In this document: positions 1 through 7,296 of the stretch, piece after piece
How the letters are laid out: each line of letters opens with the position of its first letter
Numbering within the stretch: the stretch's first letter is position 1
Source of the DNA: Nostoc sp. UCD121
GTDB lineage: Bacteria > Cyanobacteriota > Cyanobacteriia > Cyanobacteriales > Nostocaceae
Direction of reading: 5' to 3'
Assembly: GCF_014222285.1 (NCBI RefSeq)
Contig: NZ_JACKZS010000070.1
Coordinates: 1-34,192 of the forward strand
DNA: 34,192 bases
Program-made: the position numbers and the translations under genes
The notes under the pieces: model-generated
The model's input: only the letters and a program-made list of their open reading frames with translations
Database searches by the model: none
What the model was told of the DNA's origin: nothing

Positions 1-56
1 ATATAAAGGTATATTAAACAAAGCAGTAAAAAAGTCATCAGCTAAAATTTTTATCT

Positions 57-341
57 TCAAGAATTAGGACTTTTCCCTGATTGTTGCCGACGCTGTTCCC
101 AGCGCCAAAGGAAGACCATTAGGGCAACTATTCCTACTTGGAGAGCCAAACTAGGCAAAGCACTCTCAACATCCCGTCCGGCAAGCACTTGGAAAAAAAA
201 CACGAATGCGCCAATGGAGCCAGAAGCACCGAAAGCGATGTAGATAAATTGTCGTAAGCCGCGATAAGGAGCGGCTATTTCTGCTTTGAGGCTGGCATAC
301 TGTTCAGGGTTCAGGCGATTTTTGAGATTTTGATCTACCAT
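57..341 (-). CDS. DUF3493 family small membrane protein
   Basis: A 94-residue protein. Residues 1-31 are polar and hydrophilic (NPEQYASLKAEIAAPYRGLR). Two membrane segments follow at about 32-54 (FIYIAFGASGSIGAFVFFFQ) and 63-80, then a basic, glutamine-rich tail (WRWEQRRQQ). The pattern 'LKAEIxAPYRGLRQFIY' followed by two helices matches the DUF3493 family, which is restricted to cyanobacteria and plastids and, to my knowledge, has no biochemical function assigned; a thylakoid or inner-membrane location is inferred. The ATG start at 341 lies 33 bp from the tRNA gene, which is on the opposite strand, so the gene probably has its own promoter in or beside the tRNA spacer. Nothing is visible downstream because the window ends. 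Family call is confident, function unknown. Confidence 0.85.
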   Translation of the reverse strand: MVDQNLKNRLNPEQYASLKAEIAAPYRGLRQFIYIAFGASGSIGAFVFFFQVLAGRDVESALPSLALQVGIVALMVFLWRWEQRRQQSGKSPNS

Positions 342-374
342 AATTAAATTGTGTTATACTTTTAGATTGTGTAC

Positions 375-446
375 GCCGATGTGGCTCAGTGGTAGAGCAG
401 CTGATTCGTAATCAGCAGGCCGTGGGTTCAAATCCCATCATCGGCT
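375..446 (+). tRNA. tRNA-Thr (anticodon CGU)
   Basis: A full cloverleaf can be folded. The acceptor stem is GCCGATG (375-381) paired with CATCGGC (439-445), with T446 as discriminator. The D arm is GCTC/GAGC, and the anticodon stem is GCTGA/TCAGC around the loop TTCGTAA, giving anticodon CGT, which reads ACG threonine codons. The T arm is GTGGG-TTCAAAT-CCCAT with one G-U pair. CCA is not encoded. The body resembles the bacterial tRNA-Thr(CGU) consensus. Confidence 0.96.
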
Positions 447-574
447 TTGGTGAAAGTGTTCCTCAATACTAAAGTTTGACATAAATCAAGCATCTAGCCA
501 AAGGGGTGTAAAAACGATGCTTACGGCGGCAAACTACGCACTCTGATTTTACCGAGTAAATTAGTTTTAAACCT

Positions 575-1618
575 TTACTCCAACTCAGTTTCACAAAAAG
601 CTTTTAACAAATCAATACAGTTAGCGATCGCTCCTAAATGAGCAATTTCATAACCGTGAGTATTTTGGGTAGGGAACGCCAAACACGCAGCACGCCCAAC
701 ATGACCAAATTTCATTGCAATGGAAGCATCACTACCAAACCCGCTCAGAATTGTAAATAGCACAGGCATATCCAACTGTTTGGCACATTGGCGTAGTTGT
801 CCATTTAGCCCTTCATCATATATTCCATAAGCATCTTGAGATAAAAGTACAGGACTTTCCCCATCTTTAACAGGATATTCCTCAGATAATGGACAGATTT
901 CTAAAGCAATTAACGCATCCAAACGCTGATTTTGGGTGAAAAATAGCGCTCCAATTGCTCCTACTTCTTCTTTGGCTGAAGCTACTAAATAAACATCAAC
1001 AACTGGCTGTTTCAGGTTTTCAGCCAAAGCTAGCAAAATGGCAACAGAGGCTTTGTTATCCAAGGTGTAACTGGCAATATGATCCTTTAACCTAATTGGA
1101 TGCTTGCGATGCTTACCAATTACCATTTTAGTTCCAGGTCGAATGCCAGCTGCTTCTAATTCAACCGCAGTGCATTTTGTTTCAATCCAGGCATTTTCCC
1201 ACTTAACAGTAGTATCTTCTTGCTGGACTTTTTGAGGAGATTCATGGGAAACATGGCGGGAACCAAAGCTGAGAATACCGCTAATGGTTTCGTTATCTCC
1301 CAATAAATCGACAACGCCCTCGCCATAAACCCACGGAAAAGAACCGCCGAGTTTACGGACTTCCACACGGCCTTCATCACCAAGGTTCTTGACAATTGCG
1401 CCAATTTCATCTTTATGTGCTGTGATGGCGATCGCTCGGTCTGGATTTTTCCCTGGAATCTTGGCAATAATATTATCGGCGCGATCGCACCACACTTCTA
1501 CACCCAGCGCCGCAAATTTTTGCATCAACAACTGGTTAATCTCAGCTTCTGCACCACTAGGTGAATGGTGCATGACTAATTCTTCAATAATTTCAAATAA
1601 GCGATCGTAATCCCACAT
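575..1618 (-). CDS. M42 family metallopeptidase (aminopeptidase/glucanase-like)
   Basis: A 347-residue cytosolic metallo-aminopeptidase of the M42 (FrvX/YsdC/glutamyl aminopeptidase) family. Family residues are visible: metal ligand H68 in ITAHKDEIGAIV, bridging D187 in TLDNKASVAILLALAE, catalytic E217 and ligand E218 in ASAKEEVGAIGA, E240 in IALEICPL, and H321 near the C-terminus (PTQNTHGYEIAHLG). Such enzymes form large dinuclear-metal oligomers that trim peptides. The reading frame is open further upstream to 1690, but that extension would lie inside the 3' end of the neighbouring esterase gene and is unlike the family N-terminus, so I take the ATG at 1618 (MWDYDRLFEI). The gene begins 13 bp after the esterase stop on the same strand, so the two are probably co-transcribed. 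Peptide substrate is unknown. Confidence 0.88.
   Translation of the reverse strand: MWDYDRLFEIIEELVMHHSPSGAEAEINQLLMQKFAALGVEVWCDRADNIIAKIPGKNPDRAIAITAHKDEIGAIVKNLGDEGRVEVRKLGGSFPWVYGEGVVDLLGDNETISGILSFGSRHVSHESPQKVQQEDTTVKWENAWIETKCTAVELEAAGIRPGTKMVIGKHRKHPIRLKDHIASYTLDNKASVAILLALAENLKQPVVDVYLVASAKEEVGAIGALFFTQNQRLDALIALEICPLSEEYPVKDGESPVLLSQDAYGIYDEGLNGQLRQCAKQLDMPVLFTILSGFGSDASIAMKFGHVGRAACLAFPTQNTHGYEIAHLGAIANCIDLLKAFCETELE
624..631. repeat. HIP1 octamer GCGATCGC (representative copy)
   Basis: The palindrome GCGATCGC is found here and at many other sites, including 1428, 2761, 5043, 6614, 6849, 7080, 7315 and 8383, about two dozen in total, in genes and spacers alike. Random expectation for this length would be about one. 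It is the cyanobacterial HIP1 element and supports the organism assignment. Confidence 0.9.
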
Positions 1619-1631
1619 CAATACAGTTAGT

Positions 1632-2711
1632 TTAATTTTCAACTGTTGTATGAGACAATTGTGCATCAATAACCCTACCTGTTGACACAAGTACCGATCT
1701 TTTTTGTTGACGCTTCAATACTCCTACCGCACCAAAAGCACCGAGAGCTAAAATCCCCAAATTTATCGCAGGTTCAGGAACAGACTTAGCCTCAATCGCC
1801 GCCAGTGCAGTATCTGCAACTAACTTATGAACGCCTGTTGTTGGATGCACGGAGTCAAAGAATAAATAATCGTTTGGTTGGGAGCATACACTGATGGTTG
1901 TCTGTAAATTCCCGACTACGCAAGGGGTAGTCACATTTTGAAACCCAAATTTTCCTGGATTTGCTTCTATTTGATTAAATAGAGAAAACACATCGACAGA
2001 TATCAGATTCAGACCAGAGTTATTGCTAAATTTGCCTAGTTCCTCTGCTAATTCCTGGTTATGCTCATTTGTCAAAGCAGTCAAGTTGCTAGATGAACCT
2101 GTAGCGAATGCCAATGGAATCTTACCCAAATCAGGCAAGTTAAAGACTAAAATATTTTTTGCGCCAGATGATGCAAGTAACCCTACTGCATTTGATAAAT
2201 TCTGAACTGTTTGAGTCGTATTAGTAGCTTGACCAAACACATAATCATTTGCACCTCCCCACACAGCATAGAGGGCATTTGGATCAAGCTTCTGATTGGC
2301 TTGTAAGATGGGTTGCGTCAACAAGCCGACTTGCTCCAGTACTCCTGGTAACGGTGCATTAGGAACAACAGCATTACCTTGACCAGAACTAGCACCACCG
2401 ACAGCAAAGTTAATCCCTTGGTTAGGAATACTAGGATTTAAAGTAATGTATGGAGAGGGTGTTAATCCTAGCTGATCTCCCAGGTAGTCTACCCACACCT
2501 GATCATTAGAAAAACGCCCTTGAAAGTATGGTGGGTCTTGGGGAATGGCTGTTGTCGGAGCGACTAAACCACCAGTAGCAGCGAAGACATTGCCAGTATC
2601 AGAAAGGCTGTCGCCAAATACGTAAAATTTGCTAAAACTCGCTGCACTCGCCTTGAGCGGTAACATGAAAGATAAGAGAACAAATCCTACAGCTACAGCT
2701 TGTTTTTTCAT
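1632..2711 (-). CDS. Secreted SGNH/GDSL hydrolase with PEP-CTERM-like tail
   Basis: A 359-residue secreted esterase or lipase. Residues 1-24 are a Sec signal peptide (MKKQAVAVGFVLLSFMLPLKASA). The mature part starts with block I of SGNH hydrolases, FYVFGDSLSDTG, with nucleophile S35. It has an oxyanion block around G104-G110 (NFAVGGASSG), block III GGANDY with N155, and block V DSVHP with D286 and H289. At 311-338 it has VPEPA, a glycine/leucine-rich hydrophobic stretch and a KRQQKR basic stop, the layout of a PEP-CTERM sorting signal, so surface anchoring or processing by an exosortase is likely. About 20 further residues follow the basic cluster, which is longer than usual. It is probably first in an operon with the M42 peptidase. 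Lipid or polysaccharide-ester substrate cannot be told. Confidence 0.88.
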   Translation of the reverse strand: MKKQAVAVGFVLLSFMLPLKASAASFSKFYVFGDSLSDTGNVFAATGGLVAPTTAIPQDPPYFQGRFSNDQVWVDYLGDQLGLTPSPYITLNPSIPNQGINFAVGGASSGQGNAVVPNAPLPGVLEQVGLLTQPILQANQKLDPNALYAVWGGANDYVFGQATNTTQTVQNLSNAVGLLASSGAKNILVFNLPDLGKIPLAFATGSSSNLTALTNEHNQELAEELGKFSNNSGLNLISVDVFSLFNQIEANPGKFGFQNVTTPCVVGNLQTTISVCSQPNDYLFFDSVHPTTGVHKLVADTALAAIEAKSVPEPAINLGILALGAFGAVGVLKRQQKRSVLVSTGRVIDAQLSHTTVEN

Positions 2712-3027
2712 ATTTGTTTTACCTGTGGTATTTTTTAGTTTGTTTCAAAGTAATGAAAAGGCGATCGCTGGCAATTTGTTTTTTGAGTTAATTCAAACTA
2801 AGTACGTATATTGAGTTAATTTACGTTGTTTTACCTAACTATGCCTCAAAAATTCATCAAACACAGGTAAAAACGCTGAAAACACTTACATTTACATTTT
2901 CTTGATAAAAAATCAGTGTATTACAAAGAAATCGCAAATTTTCTATGCTAAAGCTTGGGCATTGCCACTTTTCTGCTACGGATAAACTAACCGCAACAGA
3001 ATGGCATAACCCTTCATAGACATCGCT
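2712..3027. other. Gene-free spacer, GDSL promoter region
   Basis: This 316-bp spacer separates the GDSL gene start from the 3' end of the SLH gene; both are on the minus strand. It is AT-rich, holds one HIP1 site (2761-2768) and should carry the promoter of the GDSL-M42 pair. I see no hairpin terminator, RNA gene or credible small ORF. Confidence 0.5.
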
Positions 3028-4422
3028 TTAACTTCGCTTTAGCTTCAAAGCTTCAGTTGCTGAGACACCTTCACTCTGACTGCCGAAATACCACAAAGTC
3101 ATAGCAGCCTCAGCGCGAGTTACTGGTTTTTTAGGCTGAAACAGAGTCGTATAGCCAAACACCCGCCGAATATTCGATTGCTCGCCATTTTGGTAATCAG
3201 CCAGCACTGCTCTTAAAGCCTTGGGGTCAATTCGCGCTGCGTCTTGGAAACCCCAGGTTTGTTTTACCGCATCTAAATTAGCAGAAGGTAAAGCTTGACG
3301 AGTATCTAGGGGTAATTTCCACAACAGTAATTGTTCCCGCGTTAGGGGTGCATCAGGACGAAACAAAACGACTGTGGAATCTCCAGACAAAGAACTGGGA
3401 ATTAAACCAGCTTCAGCTAATCCCTGAATTGCTGGAAAATCAGGATCTTTTGCGGTAATATCACTAAAAACAGGTTGAGTGCTTTCTGAGGCCAAGCGAA
3501 TTTGTTTAGCTGGATTGCTGGCATACATAGCATTGTTAGCAGCAATTAGCCAACGAGCGTATTCCCGATGTGTAACAATTTTACCGGGTTCAAACTGGTT
3601 ATTTGTGGTAGTAGAATTACTCTTAGTTGCCTTTGGTTCTAGGGATAAAACACCTAATGCGGCTAAGTCTTGGATGTGTTGCCGCCATTCTTGCGGTACT
3701 TTATTCAGATCGCTGAATTCTTGAGATTCAGTTGTGGCTGTAGGAGTTGTTTGGTTATTAGCCGTACTTTGTGGCTGTGCTGCCAAGTTTGCAGGTGGTA
3801 CTGGCCCAATGAACTGTGGATTTCCTGGTTGAGGAACGACGTTAGTAGCTTCGTTAGAATTTGTATTTGGGGTAGTTTGTGCCGTAGCAATACTATTCGG
3901 TACGTAATCAATCAGTAATTCTGTGGCGGTTTGGGGTTGATTGGGTGTAGCGTTAGTAACTGATTTAGGCTGAATGGAAATCTTCAACAGTAAATCGTTA
4001 CGACGTACCTCAAAAGTACCTCCCGCTTCATCTGTTGGTTGTTGCAAAATCTGCCAGTTATTTGTTTTAAACTGGTTGCCATAAAAGCTAGCGATAAAGT
4101 TGCTAGGGTCAGAACTCAACCAACGAGTTGAGGTTTTATTCTCTGAACCGCTAGCAGGTATAACTTCCTCTAGTTTGGCATTGGCATATAGGGGGATATC
4201 TTTGGGAAAATCAGCTGGTAACTGAACTGTTGAATCGTTTGGCTGTGCTTGTGGTTGCTTACTCTGAGATTCTCCAAACACAACTGGATTGCTTTGCAGC
4301 TTCGGATCTGCCGCCAAAGATTCTTCAAGGTTTTTGGCGACTGGACTGTTAGCACAGGCTGTTAAGGAAGTCAGTAGAACAGCCCAAATTAGAAATACAG
4401 ATGGACGTTTACAGGGAAGCAC
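3028..4422 (-). CDS. SLH-domain lipoprotein
   Basis: A 464-residue envelope protein. The N-terminus is a lipoprotein signal with lipobox LTAC, so the mature protein starts at C23 with a lipid anchor. Residues 68-175 form a compact domain beginning LPADFPKDIPLYANAKL. A Thr/Asn/Gln/Pro-rich linker covers about 176-235. The C-terminal part has three S-layer-homology repeats at about 236-300, 317-375 and 388-447, each with the helix-loop pattern (for example LAALGVL, REYARWL; IQGLAEAGLI, TREQLLLW; VTRAEAAMTLW). SLH repeats bind peptidoglycan-linked polymers, so a lipid anchor plus SLH suggests tethering of outer membrane to wall; that is inference. The start is GTG; the signal peptide fixes it. 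Conserved in cyanobacteria, precise role unknown. Confidence 0.85.
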   Translation of the reverse strand: MLPCKRPSVFLIWAVLLTSLTACANSPVAKNLEESLAADPKLQSNPVVFGESQSKQPQAQPNDSTVQLPADFPKDIPLYANAKLEEVIPASGSENKTSTRWLSSDPSNFIASFYGNQFKTNNWQILQQPTDEAGGTFEVRRNDLLLKISIQPKSVTNATPNQPQTATELLIDYVPNSIATAQTTPNTNSNEATNVVPQPGNPQFIGPVPPANLAAQPQSTANNQTTPTATTESQEFSDLNKVPQEWRQHIQDLAALGVLSLEPKATKSNSTTTNNQFEPGKIVTHREYARWLIAANNAMYASNPAKQIRLASESTQPVFSDITAKDPDFPAIQGLAEAGLIPSSLSGDSTVVLFRPDAPLTREQLLLWKLPLDTRQALPSANLDAVKQTWGFQDAARIDPKALRAVLADYQNGEQSNIRRVFGYTTLFQPKKPVTRAEAAMTLWYFGSQSEGVSATEALKLKRS

Positions 4423-4524
4423 AGGAAATCACAAATGAGTTTCAATTCCTACCCTAGCGCAGACTGTTCATTAATTGAGCATTGGGCAGAAGAGGCAGAG
4501 GAAAAGCGAATTTTGATTCTGCCC

Positions 4525-4580
4525 CTATCCCTTACCTCCTACCGCCTACTCCCTGGATTCTTCTGCTCCCTGCCTCTCAG
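4525..4580. repeat. Degenerate C-rich heptamer repeat tract
   Basis: A pyrimidine-rich run built of variants such as CCCTATC, CCTTACC, CCTACCG, CCTACTC, CCTGCCT. It matches the short tandem heptamer class (STRR) known from heterocystous cyanobacteria and is related in composition to the tracts at 23868-23912 and 34166-34192. Confidence 0.6.
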
Positions 4581-4655
4581 TATCACCAAATGACACTACC
4601 GACTGAGTACGTTGTCTTAGTCAATATCTTTATTAATATCTCTAAAAATGAGTAA

Positions 4656-4675
4656 ACGGTAGCAAAAGCTACCGT
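4656..4675. terminator. Hairpin, possible terminator
   Basis: Perfect 8-bp stem ACGGTAGC / GCTACCGT with an AAAA loop. On the minus strand it is followed by TTTACTCATTTTTAG, so it could end transcription coming from the hypothetical gene at 5136-5435, although it is about 460 bp past its stop. No strong U-run is adjacent on either strand. Confidence 0.35.
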
Positions 4676-4731
4676 ATTGTCTTCGTTTTACAGCCATTAG
4701 GTTTTTATAATTCCCATGCTTATTTATAGTG

Positions 4732-4767
4732 TTCCCAAAAATTCTGGCAAACTAACATTTTTGGGAA
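4732..4767. repeat. 11-bp perfect inverted repeat
   Basis: TTCCCAAAAAT (4732-4742) and ATTTTTGGGAA (4757-4767) are exact reverse complements around a 14-nt loop. It lies in gene-free DNA. It may be a structured RNA, a terminator read on either strand or the end of a decayed small element; sequence alone does not decide. Confidence 0.5.
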
Positions 4768-5135
4768 AAAACAGAAAGAAATCTGAAATACTTGCTATAC
4801 AAGAGTTTTATGATTTTGAGGCTGGCTCTAAGCTCACTGGGATTAGGACAGGTTAAGGGAGTTTGTAGTCAGCAGTTTAGTGCTGCTCAAAATTAATATG
4901 GCAAGACTACTAGATTGAGAATCCATTTTTTAGATATTTATCGAAATATTCAATTACCAGAGCAGATAACTGATTGGGAACTAGCTAAAGAACATTTTAG
5001 CTACCAAAAGCTTTAATCTGCTTCCAGATGCACGAACTTAATGCGATCGCTAAACACCTAAAGTGATAAACTAGGAATAAAGCCCCCTTAGCCTCACCCA
5101 AAGAGGGAAATCAATTAAAGTTCGCTAACACTGGC

Positions 5136-5435
5136 TTACAATCGATTCTGGAAATTATTCATCTGACGATGGTAAGCTGAATAAGGCAATAGCCAGAAAA
5201 TGCCAGTGTTCAGCAATTCCAGGGACTTAGCGTAAGTTCGTTGTTCTTGGCAACTGGGGTCATAAACAAAACAGTCAAGTGTCGCAGCAGTTTCCCTAAT
5301 TTCTATAAATAGATTTTCTGGGGAAAATGTTACTTGTGCTGTAGTCAAGAGTTTCTTGGCAGCCTCGAAAGCAGTAAGTACTGACTCTAAAAGTGCGTAG
5401 TTTATCGCCGTAGGCATCGCCCTGATGTTATCCAA
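5136..5435 (-). CDS. Hypothetical 99-residue protein
   Basis: I do not recognise a family. The predicted protein is mostly helical: a helix at about 12-32 (ALLESVLTAFEAAKKLLTTA), a middle part FSPENLFIEIRETAATLDCFVYD with two cysteines nearby (C55, C62), and a hydrophobic helix TGIFWLLPYSAYHRQM near the end. Codon use and amino-acid composition look protein-like, supporting a real gene, but it is isolated. The start is doubtful: the first codons (ATG at 5435 or at 5417) fall in a copy of an interspersed repeat (GCGATGCCTACGGCG) that recurs at 5719-5730, so the N-terminus may have been altered by repeat insertion. No signal peptide is seen. Confidence 0.45.
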   Translation of the reverse strand: MDNIRAMPTAINYALLESVLTAFEAAKKLLTTAQVTFSPENLFIEIRETAATLDCFVYDPSCQEQRTYAKSLELLNTGIFWLLPYSAYHRQMNNFQNRL

Positions 5436-6043
5436 AAGGTTGTCTTAGGGCAACCCATCCCCTATTCTCCTGAGATAGGCAGGTCTTCTTTGAGGAAGGC
5501 TGGGCACAGAGTACGCTTCGTAAGTTATATATAGGCAGTACATAGTTGTTAGCTATAGCTGTTTTCAATGATTGGGTTGAGGCAAACAAGACACTTCATT
5601 GGATGCACTGGCGTTGAAAAAACCCTCTTTCCACAAACTTGGTCTAAACAGTTAACAGCTTACTGATAGATTAGATACAATTAGCATCTGCGTTTAGTTG
5701 GGCGTAGGCTTTGCCCGCCGTAGGCATCGCTTGTTGAAAGCGAGTATTCAATTTGACATACTGCTTTACTAGCCGATTTGACATAGTATTAAACCTTTCA
5801 CCTGCTAACTCTAGCGACAATTTTTTATTCAGGGCAAACTGAGGCTTATATTCAAGGGGCTTGGGTGTTTCTTGAAGATGAAGTTAGTCGAAAATGGGCA
5901 AAAGGCTGAAAAAGATATATTTAGTGTCAAAAATGCAGAACTAAGAGCAGTATGAAAATCTAAAATAGATATTAAATTGAAGACCAAAACAACGACCATC
6001 GACAACCGTTAGTCCATTTTACTTTCTGTAAAGCGTCACCGGG
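5436..6043. other. Spacer upstream of sasA with interspersed repeats
   Basis: A 608-bp divergent spacer between the hypothetical gene and sasA. It contains a repeat of the type GCGTAGGCTTTGCC…GCCGTAGGCATCGC at about 5702-5731, of which part is also present at 5404-5420. It presumably carries the sasA promoter; I cannot place -35/-10 boxes with confidence. No RNA gene or credible ORF was found. Confidence 0.45.
5702..5731. repeat. Interspersed GCGTAGGC/GCCGTAGGCATCGC repeat
   Basis: The unit combines GCGTAGGCTTTGCC and GCCGTAGGCATCGC. The second half recurs as CGCCGTAGGCATCGCC at 5405-5420. Related GCGTAGC-type words occur at 10485-10500, 23316-23365 and 28610-28632. These are dispersed repeats common in Nostoc-type genomes; they have no coding potential of their own. 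Confidence 0.6.
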
Positions 6044-7258
6044 TTGTTACCAGTGCTGAAACACGATTACATGCAAGTTTCCCAGGATCAGCCTATTTAT
6101 TCTGAAGCTCCACTCCAACTGTTACTTTTTGTCGATGGACGACCTAAGTCCCGCCAACAAGTGCAGCGAATACGTGCTTATTTAAAAGAATTGCAGGCTG
6201 AGTATACTTTTGAAGTTCAAACTATCGATGTTGGACAACAACCTTACTTAGCAGAACACTTTAAGTTGGTAGCAACGCCAGCTTTAATTAAAATCCATCC
6301 TGAACCACGACAGGTTTTGGCTGGGAGTAATATCATAGCGCAATTGAAAAACTGGTGGCCTCGCTGGCAAGTCGCTGTAGACGCTTACTTAAAATTACAG
6401 GAAGACTTGCAAGAACACATGGACGACAATGGTCGGGGCACATTACCCAAATCCACTATCCATTCAGTTGCTGTTTCTGCTGAACTAATCCGACTCTCAG
6501 ACGAAATTTTTCGCTTGAAACAGGAAAAAGATAACCTCCAAGAGCAGCTACAGTTTAAAGATCGGGTGATTGCGATGCTGGCGCACGATCTCCGTAATCC
6601 CCTAACAGCTGCCGCGATCGCAATGGAAACTCTCCAATCTAACTACAATCTAGAGACAGGGGAATTCCAACGCCTTAAGCCATCAATGACAGCACATTTA
6701 TTAAAACAAGCCCGCAATCAGACTAAGGTCATTGACCGAATGATTACTGACCTTTTGCAGGTAGGTCGTGGAAAAGATACAGAATTTCCTCTATTACCAC
6801 AAAAGGTACAACTAGGTAAAGTCTTTTTAGATGTACTCGAAGAATTGTGCGATCGCTACACCGCCAAATCCCAAGAGGTTGAAACAGATATTCCTAGTGA
6901 CTTACCTTATGTATATGCCGATCCAGAACGCATCCGCCAAGTGCTAGTGAATCTATTGGATAATGCCATCAAATATACTCCAGAAGGTGGCAAGATTAGC
7001 GTTTCAGGATTGCACCGCACTACTCAAAAAGTTCAGTTTAGTATTGGCGATACTGGGCCTGGCATTCCTGTAGAGAATCGCGATCGCATCTTTGAAAACC
7101 ACTTCCGCCTACAACGGGATGAAGGTAAAGAAGGTTACGGCATTGGTCTTTGTTTATGCCAGCGTATTATCCTGGCACACTATGGCCAAATTTGGGTAGA
7201 CTCCGCACCCAATAATGGAGCATGGTTCCACTTCACGCTGCCAGTTTATCCTTCTTAG
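6044..7258 (+). CDS. sasA: Circadian clock output histidine kinase SasA
   Basis: SasA relays the KaiABC clock to transcription by binding KaiC and phosphorylating the regulator RpaA. The N-terminal part (residues 24-110: LQLLLFVDGRPKSRQ … LVATPALIKIHPEPRQVL) is the KaiB-like thioredoxin-fold sensor domain that distinguishes SasA from other kinases. A linker/coiled coil (about 140-172) leads to the HisKA domain with phospho-accepting H181 in AMLAHDLRNPLTA. The ATPase domain has the N box LVNLLDNAIKYTPEGG (N307), G1 GDTGPGIP (D336) and G2 GYGIGL. No membrane segment, so it is cytosolic. The longest frame starts at TTG 6044; GTG 6053 and ATG 6071 (MQVSQDQPIY) are alternatives, none with a clear Shine-Dalgarno, and the ATG would give the usual short N-terminus. 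It converges with the GGDEF gene, 38 bp apart. Confidence 0.95.
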   Translation: MLPVLKHDYMQVSQDQPIYSEAPLQLLLFVDGRPKSRQQVQRIRAYLKELQAEYTFEVQTIDVGQQPYLAEHFKLVATPALIKIHPEPRQVLAGSNIIAQLKNWWPRWQVAVDAYLKLQEDLQEHMDDNGRGTLPKSTIHSVAVSAELIRLSDEIFRLKQEKDNLQEQLQFKDRVIAMLAHDLRNPLTAAAIAMETLQSNYNLETGEFQRLKPSMTAHLLKQARNQTKVIDRMITDLLQVGRGKDTEFPLLPQKVQLGKVFLDVLEELCDRYTAKSQEVETDIPSDLPYVYADPERIRQVLVNLLDNAIKYTPEGGKISVSGLHRTTQKVQFSIGDTGPGIPVENRDRIFENHFRLQRDEGKEGYGIGLCLCQRIILAHYGQIWVDSAPNNGAWFHFTLPVYPS

Positions 7259-7264
7259 GCAATA

Positions 7265-7296
7265 GGCATTTACAAATGACTAATAACTAATAACAA
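7265..7296. repeat. Heptamer-like repeat in convergent spacer
   Basis: The spacer between sasA and the GGDEF gene is largely ATGACTAATAACTAATAAC, heptamer-type units (TGACTAA, TAACTAA). There is no hairpin terminator here. Confidence 0.5.

Larger units (their letters stand above)
4423..5135. other. Gene-poor region with degenerate repeats and hairpins
   Basis: This 713-bp stretch has no gene I can defend. It holds a C-rich degenerate heptamer tract (about 4525-4580), two perfect hairpins (4656-4675 and 4732-4767), and a short open frame at about 4920-5015 (…NIQLPEQITDWELAKEHFSYQKL then stop) that reads like protein but has no start and no recognised family, so it could be a gene remnant. One HIP1 site lies at 5043-5050. 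Confidence 0.45.

Noticed and set aside
1619..1690. Longer N-terminus of the M42 peptidase
   Set aside because: The 24 extra residues lie inside the esterase gene's 3' end and do not match the family start; ATG 1618 is preferred.
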